In this document: in pieces, positions 14,820 through 21,716 of the stretch
Numbering within the stretch: position 1 is the stretch's first letter
How the letters are laid out: every line of letters begins with the position of its first letter
Source: UBA724 sp964229545
Lineage (GTDB): Bacteria > Bacteroidota > Bacteroidia > Flavobacteriales > Flavobacteriaceae
Direction: 5' to 3'
DNA length: 27,440 bases
Assembly: GCA_964229545.1 (NCBI GenBank)
Contig: CAXRDP010000039.1
Span: 1 to 27,440, forward strand
Notes under the pieces: generated by a model
The model's database searches: none
The model's input: the letters and a program-made list of their open reading frames with translations, nothing else
What the model was told of the DNA's origin: nothing
Translations under genes and position numbers: made by a program

Positions 14820-16769
14820 TTGATAGACAAGTCAACCATAGATGCCGTTTTTGAAACTGCCCGCCTTGAGGAGGTGATAGGGGATTTTGTACAGTTAAAA
14901 AAATCAGGCTCAAATTTCAAAGGATTGAGTCCGTTTACCACAGAAAAGACCCCCAGTTTTATGGTTTCTCCTGCCAAGCAGATTTGGAAGGATTTCAGTA
15001 GTGGAAAAGGGGGCAATGTGGTGGCTTTTTTGATGGAGCACGAGCATTTCACCTACCCCGAGGCCATCAAGTATTTGGCAAAAAAATACAATATTGAGGT
15101 AGAGGAGACCGAACAGTCCGACGCGCAAAAGGAAGCCGCTACCGCCCGTGAGAGCATGTATTTGGTTTCAGATTTTGCACAATCTTATTTTTCGGAAATC
15201 TTACACAAAAACGATGAGGGAAAGGCCATAGGTCTTAGCTATTTCAAAGAAAGAGGTTTTAATGATGAATCGATTGCAACTTTTTCCCTCGGTTATGCAC
15301 CCGACAGTTGGGAGGCTTTTACAAAAGCCGCTTTGGATGCTGGTTTTCAAGAAGCGTTTTTGATCAGTACAGGCTTGACCATCGCCAAGGATGAAAAACG
15401 TTTTGACAGATTTAAGGGGCGTGTGATTTTCCCTATTCACAGCATGTCAGGCCGTGTGATGGGATTTGGAGGGCGCATCCTGACACAAGATAAAAACGCT
15501 GCCAAATACCTCAATTCCCCCGAGAGTGACATTTACCAAAAAAGCAAAGTGCTTTACGGTCTATATCAAGCAAAACAAAGTATTGCCAAAGAAGACAATT
15601 GCTATTTGGTGGAGGGCTACACCGATGTGATTCAAATGCATCAAGCGGGAATCAAAAATGTGGTTTCCTCATCAGGAACCGCCCTTACTCCTGATCAAAT
15701 ACGACTCATTCGCAGACTCACCCCCAATATCACCTTGCTTTTTGACGGCGATCCCGCGGGGCTTCGTGCTGCATTGCGTGGGGTAGATTTGATTTTGGAG
15801 GCGGGCATGAATGTCAAAGTATGCACCTTTCCAGAAGGGGAAGACCCTGACAGTTTCGCCAGAAAATCAGATTTGGAAACCCTTTCGCTCTATTTGGACG
15901 AAGAGGCGCAAGATTTTATCCAATTTAAGGCCACCCTTTTGGCAGAAGAAGGGAAAAAAGACCCCATTCGAAAAGCAGATACCATACGAGAAATGGTGCA
16001 GAGCATCGCCAAAATCCCAGACCCGATCAAGCGTGAGGTGTATGTGCAAAGCTGTTCTTTGTTGATGGATATTAGTGAAGATGTGTTGTTTTCTACCCTT
16101 GCCCAGTTGAGTAAAAGTCCCAAAAAACCTACGACTCGAAAAGCGTCCAAGCCTGCTATGGAGTTGGTCAATACCCCTACCCAAAAGGTTGATGTGCGCT
16201 ACGAACTGGAACGCAACATAATTGCTTTGCTGTTGCTTCATGGCCAGGAGGAAGTTGAAATTAATGATGTTGTTTTTGACCCTCAAAGCGAAGACGATTT
16301 GACCTTCAAAACAACAACCCTTCGGGCTAAGGTTTATGAGAAGATCTACTTGGACCTTCAACAAGACGAGGTGGAGTTGTCCACGCCGGCATTTCGTGAG
16401 TTGTACGAGCAGCTACTTATCAAATACAACACCCAAGAGCCTTTGGTAGTTGAATCTTTTATCCGTGATTTGGCACCGGAACAATCGAGTTTGGTAACCA
16501 GTATTTTAATGCAGGACGAAGGCAACCCACTACACGACTGGGAGCGCAAAAATATTTTCGTAAAAGAAAAAACCAAAGAAATTGGCCGTTGGCTCACCCA
16601 GACCGTTCTTAATTTTCGATGCCATTTGATTCAAGAAAAAATAGGAAGCCTTCAACAACAAACTGCAACCTCTCAAAGCCAAACCCACAGCGAAGTGTTG
16701 GAGGAGGTAAATGCCTATGTGGGGTTGCGGAAAAACCTAAGTGAACGCTTAGACAGGGTCTTGTTCTAG
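14820..16769 (+). CDS. dnaG: DNA primase DnaG with a degenerate N-terminal zinc-ribbon
   Basis: DnaG makes RNA primers for replication. The 649-residue product has an N-terminal domain of about 100 residues and a primase core with the Toprim motifs EGYTD (Glu265) and DGDPAG (Asp309, Asp311). A C-terminal helicase-interaction region follows after an extended linker with KSPKKPTTRKASKP. The zinc ribbon normally reads CPFH ... HCFGC; here it reads SPFT (37-40) and KDFSS (57-61), so all four expected ligands are replaced while the surrounding fold (EKTPSFMVSP, SGKGGNVVAFLMEHE) is conserved. The start is TTG: an in-frame TAG lies 21 nt upstream with no ATG between. Its TAG stop shares the palindrome CTAG with the convergent response regulator. 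Confidence 0.94.
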   Translation: MIDKSTIDAVFETARLEEVIGDFVQLKKSGSNFKGLSPFTTEKTPSFMVSPAKQIWKDFSSGKGGNVVAFLMEHEHFTYPEAIKYLAKKYNIEVEETEQSDAQKEAATARESMYLVSDFAQSYFSEILHKNDEGKAIGLSYFKERGFNDESIATFSLGYAPDSWEAFTKAALDAGFQEAFLISTGLTIAKDEKRFDRFKGRVIFPIHSMSGRVMGFGGRILTQDKNAAKYLNSPESDIYQKSKVLYGLYQAKQSIAKEDNCYLVEGYTDVIQMHQAGIKNVVSSSGTALTPDQIRLIRRLTPNITLLFDGDPAGLRAALRGVDLILEAGMNVKVCTFPEGEDPDSFARKSDLETLSLYLDEEAQDFIQFKATLLAEEGKKDPIRKADTIREMVQSIAKIPDPIKREVYVQSCSLLMDISEDVLFSTLAQLSKSPKKPTTRKASKPAMELVNTPTQKVDVRYELERNIIALLLLHGQEEVEINDVVFDPQSEDDLTFKTTTLRAKVYEKIYLDLQQDEVELSTPAFRELYEQLLIKYNTQEPLVVESFIRDLAPEQSSLVTSILMQDEGNPLHDWERKNIFVKEKTKEIGRWLTQTVLNFRCHLIQEKIGSLQQQTATSQSQTHSEVLEEVNAYVGLRKNLSERLDRVLF

Positions 16770-17401
16770 AAAGTTTCGATATGCATCGATTGGGCTTTGC
16801 GAATCAGCTCGACCAAATTGCGCACCTTTAGTTTTTTCATAATCCGACTTCTATAGGTGCTAACAGTTTTTTCGTTAATATCTAACTCAAAAGCGATTTC
16901 TTTGTTTCGCTTTCCACCAGACAATAGTTTCAAGACTTCGACTTCGCGCATGGACAATTTCTTAAAGAGTCTACGTGGGTTGCCTGTGGTTTCATCAAAC
17001 GCGATGCTTTGTGCCAATTGGTTGGTGATATAGACACCACCCGAACTGATTTTGAGAATGGCATCTCGGATGTAGCTCGAAGGCACAGACTTGTTCAGAT
17101 AGGCAGAAGCCCCTGCTTTTAGGGACGAAATGGCATACACCTCTTCGGGTTGTCCTGTAAAAATCAATGCACGAACTGCGGGATATTCATTTTTGATTTT
17201 TTTCAAAATCGAAAGCCCGTCCACAGCTGAAAAATCCAGTTCCATGATGACAATATCAACCAGATTGTCATCTAAAAATGCGTATAAATCCTCGTCGTTA
17301 GTAACCTTTCCAACTATGGAAATCTCAGTGGAATTGCGAAACACAGCCTTGATGCCCTTGTGGACAATGATGTGAGGATCTGCAATGAGAACTTTGATCA
17401 T
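16766..17401 (-). CDS. LuxR/NarL-type response regulator with atypical receiver
   Basis: The product has 211 residues: a receiver domain (about 1-118) and a LuxR-type helix-turn-helix (about 147-207, KLSMREVEVLKLLSGGKRNKEIAFELDINEKTVSTYRSRIM in pattern). The receiver keeps the conserved Thr82 and Lys104, but the phospho-acceptor position is Glu54 (DIVIMELDF) and the acidic pair near the N-terminus reads DP rather than DD. This suggests phosphorylation-independent action, with Glu perhaps imitating the active state. I chose the ATG at 17401 because MIKVLIADPH is the normal domain start; the longer frame from the TTG at 17437 adds 12 non-conserved residues. No sensor kinase gene is adjacent. 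The gene converges on dnaG with a 4-nt overlap. Confidence 0.9.
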   Translation of the reverse strand: MIKVLIADPHIIVHKGIKAVFRNSTEISIVGKVTNDEDLYAFLDDNLVDIVIMELDFSAVDGLSILKKIKNEYPAVRALIFTGQPEEVYAISSLKAGASAYLNKSVPSSYIRDAILKISSGGVYITNQLAQSIAFDETTGNPRRLFKKLSMREVEVLKLLSGGKRNKEIAFELDINEKTVSTYRSRIMKKLKVRNLVELIRKAQSMHIETF

Positions 17402-17495
17402 GCTTACGGCTGTTTGGCTCAAAGCATAAAGAAACAATAAAATGAATCAAACTACAAAGTGTGTAGGTAAATTCCTCAAAAATTTAACAAAAAGA

Positions 17496-18284
17496 TTACC
17501 TAAGTGATGGTGGAATTTCACAAACCGGAATGGGTAACATCTTGTGTTTGTTGGCGTTGTGGTGTTTTAAAAACACCTCAAGTACTTCTTTTTGTCTGCC
17601 ATCAAAGTCGTTGGGTGTTTTTTCAGCATGGTGTTGCTCCATAGCCCATTCAAGCTCTTTATAGCTGGCGCCAAGTTGGTCTTCATCAGTTCTGTCGTCG
17701 TCCCATAACCCATCTGTAGGCGCTGCTTGTACAATACTTTCATCGACACCCAAGTGTTGAGCCAGTGCCCAAACTTCGGTTTTCATCAGGTCGGCAATCG
17801 GGCTTACATCCACACCGCCATCACCGTATTTGGTATAAAAGCCCACACCAAAATCTTCAACTTTGTTACCAGTACCTGCAACCAAAGCACGGTTAACACC
17901 AGCATAATAATACAGGGTAGTCATTCGTAGACGCGACCTGCTATTGGCTAGGGACAAAAGTCTGTTGGGCATGCCTTCAGTTGTTTTATCCAGTTGTTTA
18001 AAAGCGTTAAAAACTGCGTTGAGATCCACTCTTTTGACAGTCACATTGTGGAAAGTTTCTGCCAACCATTTGTTGTGAGTTTCAGCCCTACTCACCTGAT
18101 TGGAGGCCTGTTGAATGGGCATTTCCAGACATAAGGTGGGTTTGCCTGTCAGGGCGCAAAGCGTTGATGTGAGTGCCGAGTCTACCCCGCCAGAAACACC
18201 TACCACAAAACCTTGAAGGTTGGATTGGGAAAGGTATCCGCCCAGCCACTGGACGATGTGGTCGGCGAGCTGTTGCTTTTTCAT
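17496..18284 (-). CDS. nadE: NH3-dependent NAD+ synthetase
   Basis: The enzyme amidates deamido-NAD to NAD with ATP and ammonia. The 262-residue product contains the ATP pyrophosphatase P-loop SGGVDS (residues 31-36). It also shows LCLEMPIQQ, NSRSRLRMTTLYYYAG, VAGTGNKVEDFGVGFYTKYGDGGVDVSPIADLMKTEV (shown as a pattern) and AAPTDGLWDDDRTDEDQLGASY. There is no N-terminal nitrilase-like glutaminase domain, so it should depend on free ammonia or on an unlinked partner. It is transcribed divergently from gldB with a 67-nt gap between the start codons. The response regulator lies 94 nt downstream on the same strand. Confidence 0.96.
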   Translation of the reverse strand: MKKQQLADHIVQWLGGYLSQSNLQGFVVGVSGGVDSALTSTLCALTGKPTLCLEMPIQQASNQVSRAETHNKWLAETFHNVTVKRVDLNAVFNAFKQLDKTTEGMPNRLLSLANSRSRLRMTTLYYYAGVNRALVAGTGNKVEDFGVGFYTKYGDGGVDVSPIADLMKTEVWALAQHLGVDESIVQAAPTDGLWDDDRTDEDQLGASYKELEWAMEQHHAEKTPNDFDGRQKEVLEVFLKHHNANKHKMLPIPVCEIPPSLR

Positions 18285-18335
18285 AGTTTTTTTATTTATT
18301 AAGTAGTAGTTTCGTGCTACTGTTCAATAAAGAGT

Positions 18336-18343
18336 CAAATGTA
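18336..18343 (-). promoter_or_regulatory. Candidate -7 promoter element for nadE
   Basis: Read on the minus strand this is TACATTTG, an exact TAnnTTTG match, which would start transcription about 45 nt before the nadE ATG. No clear -33 TTG is visible. The position where one should be lies inside the first codons of gldB. Confidence 0.5.
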
Positions 18344-18351
18344 GTGGATTT

Positions 18352-19308
18352 ATGGGTTTCTTAAAAAGCAGCATCTATTTTCTTATGCTTTCCATTTGTT
18401 TTTTGCATATAAGTTGTAAAAATCAAAAGGAAAACCTTCCTTTTGTGTCCTACGAACTCATTCGTTTTGAGCAGTTATTCTATGGAGAAACCGTAAACAC
18501 ACTCGAAGACCTGCAAAATACCTATCCCTACTTTTTTCCCTCAGAAACACCTATGGAGGTTTGGATCGACAAGCAAAAAGACAGCCTTCAGAGGGTTTTG
18601 TTTGAGGCGACCAAAGCAATCACAACAGACAAACTCAACCAAGATCTACAACCGCTTTTGGGTAGATATAAAAATATCTTCCCCAAAACTGCTTTGCCCA
18701 AAAAAATCATCACCCTGATGTCGGATGTGGATTACAACAACAAGGTAATAGATGCCGATAGTCTGCTACTGATTTCTGTCGATGTGTTTTTAGGAAAAGA
18801 CCACCCTTTGTATGAAGGGATTCCTATGTACATCAGGCAAAACATGAGCCCTGACCAAGTCTTACCTGAGGTGGCAGAAGTGTTGTCCCAAAAACAATTA
18901 TCATCCGTTGAGGGTCGTACTTTTTTGGCACATATGATATACCATGGAAAAAAACAATGGCTTAAACAGCAGCTTTTACCTGATCAAGGGGTAGATGTGA
19001 TTTTGGGATATACTGCTGAACAACTAAGATGGGCTGAAGCCAACGAAAAAGAAATATGGAATTATTTTGCCGGTCAAGAAATGCTGTTTAGCACCCAATC
19101 CGATTTGATCAGTCGATTTATTCGACCTGCGCCATTTTCTAAATTCTACCTTGATATTGATCAAGAATCTCCGGGAAAAATTGGACAATGGCTGGGTTTG
19201 CAGATTGTCGAATCTTACGCCAAAAGAACCAATAATTCCGTTGAAGAAATAATAAATACACCCTATATGGAATTGTATAGGGCCTCTAAATATAAACCTC
19301 GTCGATGA
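18352..19308 (+). CDS. gldB: Gliding motility lipoprotein GldB
   Basis: GldB is a cell-envelope lipoprotein required for gliding and type IX secretion-associated motility in Flavobacteria. The 318-residue product begins with a lipoprotein signal: one Lys, a hydrophobic stretch and the lipobox HISC with Cys22 as the acylated residue. The mature part shows the GldB pattern YELIRFEQLFYG, YPYFFPSETPMEVWIDKQ, a long middle region with VDVFLGKDHPLYEGIPMYIRQNM, and a metal-protease-like stretch FLAHMIYHGKKQWL without a full HExxH. It ends with GKIGQWLGLQIVESYAKR. The downstream gldC start overlaps its stop by 4 nt (ATGA), and gldC has a supporting identity. Confidence 0.92.
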   Translation: MGFLKSSIYFLMLSICFLHISCKNQKENLPFVSYELIRFEQLFYGETVNTLEDLQNTYPYFFPSETPMEVWIDKQKDSLQRVLFEATKAITTDKLNQDLQPLLGRYKNIFPKTALPKKIITLMSDVDYNNKVIDADSLLLISVDVFLGKDHPLYEGIPMYIRQNMSPDQVLPEVAEVLSQKQLSSVEGRTFLAHMIYHGKKQWLKQQLLPDQGVDVILGYTAEQLRWAEANEKEIWNYFAGQEMLFSTQSDLISRFIRPAPFSKFYLDIDQESPGKIGQWLGLQIVESYAKRTNNSVEEIINTPYMELYRASKYKPRR

Positions 19309-19655
19309 AGAAAACTACCATCAGTATTGATGTCAGCTTGGATGTCAATCAAGTTCCTGAAAAATTGAGTTGGTCTGCCCCGGATGGGGGTGTTAGTGAC
19401 CAGGAAGCGGCCGCCTTGTTTATGAGTACTTGGGACAAAGACCAACAAGAGAGTGCTCGAATAGATTTGTGGACCAAAGAAATGCCGGTAGATCAAATGC
19501 GTGTTTTTGTACATCAGACATTGGTGGGCATACGCGCCTCTTATCTGAAGGCCACCCAAGACGCCAAAATGGGAGAGGCATTTCAGCAATTTTGCGATTT
19601 TTTCGCTGCTGAATTAAAATTGGGGAACGTCCAAAAAGCTAAAGACTCGAATTGA
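19305..19655 (+). CDS. gldC: Gliding motility protein GldC
   Basis: A 116-residue protein with the GldC signature: an N-terminal strand ISIDVSLDVNQVPEKLSWSAPDGG, the block EAAALFMSTWDKDQQESARIDLWTKEMPVDQMRVF, and HQTLVGIRASYLKATQDAKM (all given as patterns). It has no signal peptide, so it is probably cytoplasmic. GldC is a small accessory of gliding that enhances but is not always essential for motility, as known from Flavobacterium johnsoniae. The start is coupled to gldB (ATGA overlap). Its last 17 nt overlap the convergent engB gene on the other strand. Confidence 0.93.
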   Translation: MKKTTISIDVSLDVNQVPEKLSWSAPDGGVSDQEAAALFMSTWDKDQQESARIDLWTKEMPVDQMRVFVHQTLVGIRASYLKATQDAKMGEAFQQFCDFFAAELKLGNVQKAKDSN

Positions 19656-20238
19656 TTTGATCGATGTAGTCAAGTACATCTTCTCGTCCCATACCCGAGG
19701 CGGCAGAGGTGATAAAAATAGGAGGGCAAGATTCCCAACCCGATTTTAAGAGTTGTTCCTTGTAATCCGCTACATTTTTTTCGATTTGCTTGGGCTTTAG
19801 TTTGTCTGATTTGGTAAACACAATCGAGAAAGGGACTCCGTTTTCACCCAGCCATTGGATAAATTCCAAATCTATTTTTTGGGGTTCGTGGCGAATGTCG
19901 ATCAGCACAAAAGTATTTACCAGCTGCTGACGTTGCTCAAAATAATCTGTGATGAGTTTTTGAAAGGTTTTTCGTGCTTTCTTGGAAACCCGCGCATAGC
20001 CATATCCCGGCAAATCAACCAAATGCCATGCGTTATTAATCAAAAAATGATTGATCAGCTGTGTTTTTCCTGGAGTTCCAGATGTTTTGGCCAATTTTTT
20101 TTGCCCTGTTAGCATGTTGATTAGAGAAGACTTCCCAACATTAGAACGCCCTATAAATGCGTATTCAGGCGATTGGGTGTTTGGGCACTGATCTACAGCA
20201 GAATTGCTGACTACAAACTGAGCGGATCGAACAGGCAT
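19639..20238 (-). CDS. engB: Ribosome biogenesis GTP-binding protein EngB/YihA
   Basis: A TRAFAC GTPase of the YihA/YsxC family that takes part in large ribosomal subunit assembly. The 199-residue product shows G1 GRSNVGKSS (residues 30-38), TSGTPGKT (switch I), DLPGYGYA (G3), TKSDK (G4) and ITSAASG (G5). The length is the family norm. The gene follows the alpha/beta hydrolase on the same strand after 4 nt, so the two are probably co-transcribed from the promoter at 21025-21053. Its 3' end overlaps gldC by 17 nt in a tail-to-tail arrangement. Confidence 0.96.
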   Translation of the reverse strand: MPVRSAQFVVSNSAVDQCPNTQSPEYAFIGRSNVGKSSLINMLTGQKKLAKTSGTPGKTQLINHFLINNAWHLVDLPGYGYARVSKKARKTFQKLITDYFEQRQQLVNTFVLIDIRHEPQKIDLEFIQWLGENGVPFSIVFTKSDKLKPKQIEKNVADYKEQLLKSGWESCPPIFITSAASGMGREDVLDYIDQINSSL

Positions 20239-20242
20239 GAGA

Positions 20243-21007
20243 TTACAGCTTGTTGGCTGTAAGCCATTCTTCCATATACACGTTGAATTGTTGTGGGTGC
20301 TCCATCATGGGGGCATGTCCACAAGATGCAATCCAATAGAGGGTAGAGTTGGGTAGAAGTTTTTTGAACTCATGCGCCACGTTGGGAGGAGTCACTCCAT
20401 CATTTTCTCCCCAAATGATAGCCACAGGGTTTTTGATGTTAGGCAACTCTTTGGCCATATTGTGACGGATGGCACTTTTAGCAATCGTAAGAATTTTGAT
20501 AAGTTTTTTACGATCATTTACGGTAGAAAAGACTTCATCTACAATTTCGGGAGTTGCCACAGCAGGGTCATAGAAAACTTCTTGACATTTTTGTTGTATA
20601 TATTCGTAGTTCTCTCTCTTGGGATAGCTTTCCCCCATAGAATTTTCATACAACCCAGAGCTTCCGGTAATGATAAGACCTTTTACCTTTTTGGGAAAAA
20701 GCTTGGTGAATAACAAACCGATATGCCCTCCCAAAGAGTTTCCAACAACCAAGACATCTGTCAGTTGGAGATGCTCAACAAACCGATTGACAAACAACGC
20801 AAATTCTTTGACATTGGTTTTTAGCAACGGCAAATCATATATAGGCAGCATGGGAATAATCACTTTATACCCTAGGTTAGGAAAATGGTCGGTAACTCCT
20901 TGGAAATTGCTTAAACCGCCCATAAGCCCATGTAATATTACGATGGGTTTCCCTTCTCCTCTTTCTAAATATTTGAACCCGCCGGATTCTAATAACTGTT
21001 CTTTCAT
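20243..21007 (-). CDS. Alpha/beta hydrolase
   Basis: The 254-residue product has an alpha/beta hydrolase fold: oxyanion-hole motif HGLMGG (residues 26-31), nucleophile elbow GNSLGG with Ser91, an acidic residue in WGENDGVTPP and the catalytic His in CGHAPMMEHP. The substrate is unknown; such genes often sit next to engB and mraZ in Flavobacteria. I chose the ATG at 21007 rather than the one at 21052: the promoter's -7 element (21025-21032) lies between them, and the extra 15 residues are not part of the fold. It heads a probable two-gene operon with engB. Confidence 0.88.
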   Translation of the reverse strand: MKEQLLESGGFKYLERGEGKPIVILHGLMGGLSNFQGVTDHFPNLGYKVIIPMLPIYDLPLLKTNVKEFALFVNRFVEHLQLTDVLVVGNSLGGHIGLLFTKLFPKKVKGLIITGSSGLYENSMGESYPKRENYEYIQQKCQEVFYDPAVATPEIVDEVFSTVNDRKKLIKILTIAKSAIRHNMAKELPNIKNPVAIIWGENDGVTPPNVAHEFKKLLPNSTLYWIASCGHAPMMEHPQQFNVYMEEWLTANKL

Positions 21008-21024
21008 GAGCAGTGAATAGTGCG

Positions 21025-21053
21025 CAAATATAGCCATTTCGTGTGATAGCAAA
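21025..21053 (-). promoter_or_regulatory. Promoter of the alpha/beta hydrolase-engB operon
   Basis: On the minus strand TTTG (21053-21050) and TATATTTG (21032-21025) are separated by 17 nt. Predicted initiation at about 21018-21021 leaves a 5' UTR of some 11-14 nt before the ATG at 21007 and excludes the upstream ATG at 21052. Confidence 0.7.
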
Positions 21054-21188
21054 ACCGTTTAAAATCGTCATCGAAAGAAATTAAATCACGGGACCTTAAT
21101 TTGATTCAATAGAACTTTCACCATCACAAATCACTATAAATCAGTCTGTTGTGCCATAATCCCTTTGTCAACGGGATAATTTATTAAC

Positions 21189-21218
21189 AAAGTGGTAAAA
21201 AGTGGTAAAAAGTGGTAT
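21189..21218 (+). repeat. Three direct 10-bp repeats, probable MraZ operator
   Basis: AAAGTGGTAA occurs three times in perfect tandem phase (21189, 21199, 21209; the third ends TAT). Spacing of about one helical turn places all copies on one face of the DNA. Known MraZ targets are direct repeats containing GTG or TGGG cores at about 10-bp spacing in front of mraZ itself, for example AAAGTG boxes in Mollicutes. The array lies directly upstream of the mraZ -7 promoter element and covers the expected -33 region. Confidence 0.8.
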
Positions 21219-21226
21219 TTATTTGA

Positions 21227-21234
21227 TACCTTTG
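21227..21234 (+). promoter_or_regulatory. -7 promoter element of the dcw operon
   Basis: TACCTTTG is an exact TAnnTTTG match 26 nt before the mraZ ATG. The site where a -33 TTTG should be, about 21204-21208, is occupied by the repeat array. The promoter may therefore be repressed, or assisted, by the protein bound there. Confidence 0.7.
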
Positions 21235-21260
21235 GTTCAATTCGATTGATTCTAACTAAT

Positions 21261-21716
21261 ATGCACATAGTCGGCACTTATGAGTGTAAAATAGACCCAA
21301 AGGGGCGGATCAAGCTTCCAGTAGCTATTAAAAAACAGCTACAAGGTGTTGGTGCTTTCGTGCTCAAACGCTCTGTTTTTCAGCCTTGTCTGGAAATGTA
21401 CACCATGGAGGAGTGGTCCTTGTTGATGCAAAAAGTCAATAAGCTCAATCGATTCAAAAAGAAAAACAATGACTTCATACGTCGATTTACTGCAGGTGTC
21501 AAAAAGGTGGAAATCGACGCTACAGACCGGATGTTGGTTCCCAAGGACTTGTTGGGGATAGCATCGCTGGAAAAAGACGTGGTATTGTCCTCGGCTATCA
21601 ACATGATTGAAATATGGGACAAGACGCACTACGAAAAAGCGATTGATGATGCGGCCATAGACTTTGCCGAGCTCGCTGAAGAGGTAATGGGTAACGACGA
21701 CCAAGATGTATCATAA
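21261..21716 (+). CDS. mraZ: Transcriptional regulator MraZ
   Basis: MraZ is a ring-forming DNA-binding protein that controls the dcw cluster. The 151-residue product has two AbrB-like swapped-hairpin repeats with the signature DxxxR: IDPKGRIKLP (first) and IDATDRMLVP (second). The ATG at 21261 begins MHIVGTYECKIDPKGR as in other MraZ proteins. An open frame back to 21192 would translate the promoter and operator and is rejected. The stop overlaps rsmH by 11 nt. The three direct repeats 43 nt upstream are its likely autoregulatory target. Confidence 0.95.
   Translation: MHIVGTYECKIDPKGRIKLPVAIKKQLQGVGAFVLKRSVFQPCLEMYTMEEWSLLMQKVNKLNRFKKKNNDFIRRFTAGVKKVEIDATDRMLVPKDLLGIASLEKDVVLSSAINMIEIWDKTHYEKAIDDAAIDFAELAEEVMGNDDQDVS

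Noticed and set aside
17402..17437. Longer response regulator starting at TTG
   Set aside because: The 12 additional residues are not part of a receiver domain, whereas the ATG at 17401 begins the usual MIKVLIAD strand.
21008..21052. Longer alpha/beta hydrolase from the upstream ATG
   Set aside because: The consensus promoter lies between the two ATG codons, so the upstream one would not be on the transcript.
21159..21177. ATCCC ... GGGAT inverted repeat upstream of mraZ as an operator
   Set aside because: Only five base pairs around a 9-nt spacer, with no second copy and no link to a known regulator. Chance is likely.
21192..21260. Longer mraZ frame reaching into the repeats
   Set aside because: It covers the operator repeats and the -7 element. 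The conserved MraZ N-terminus begins at 21261.
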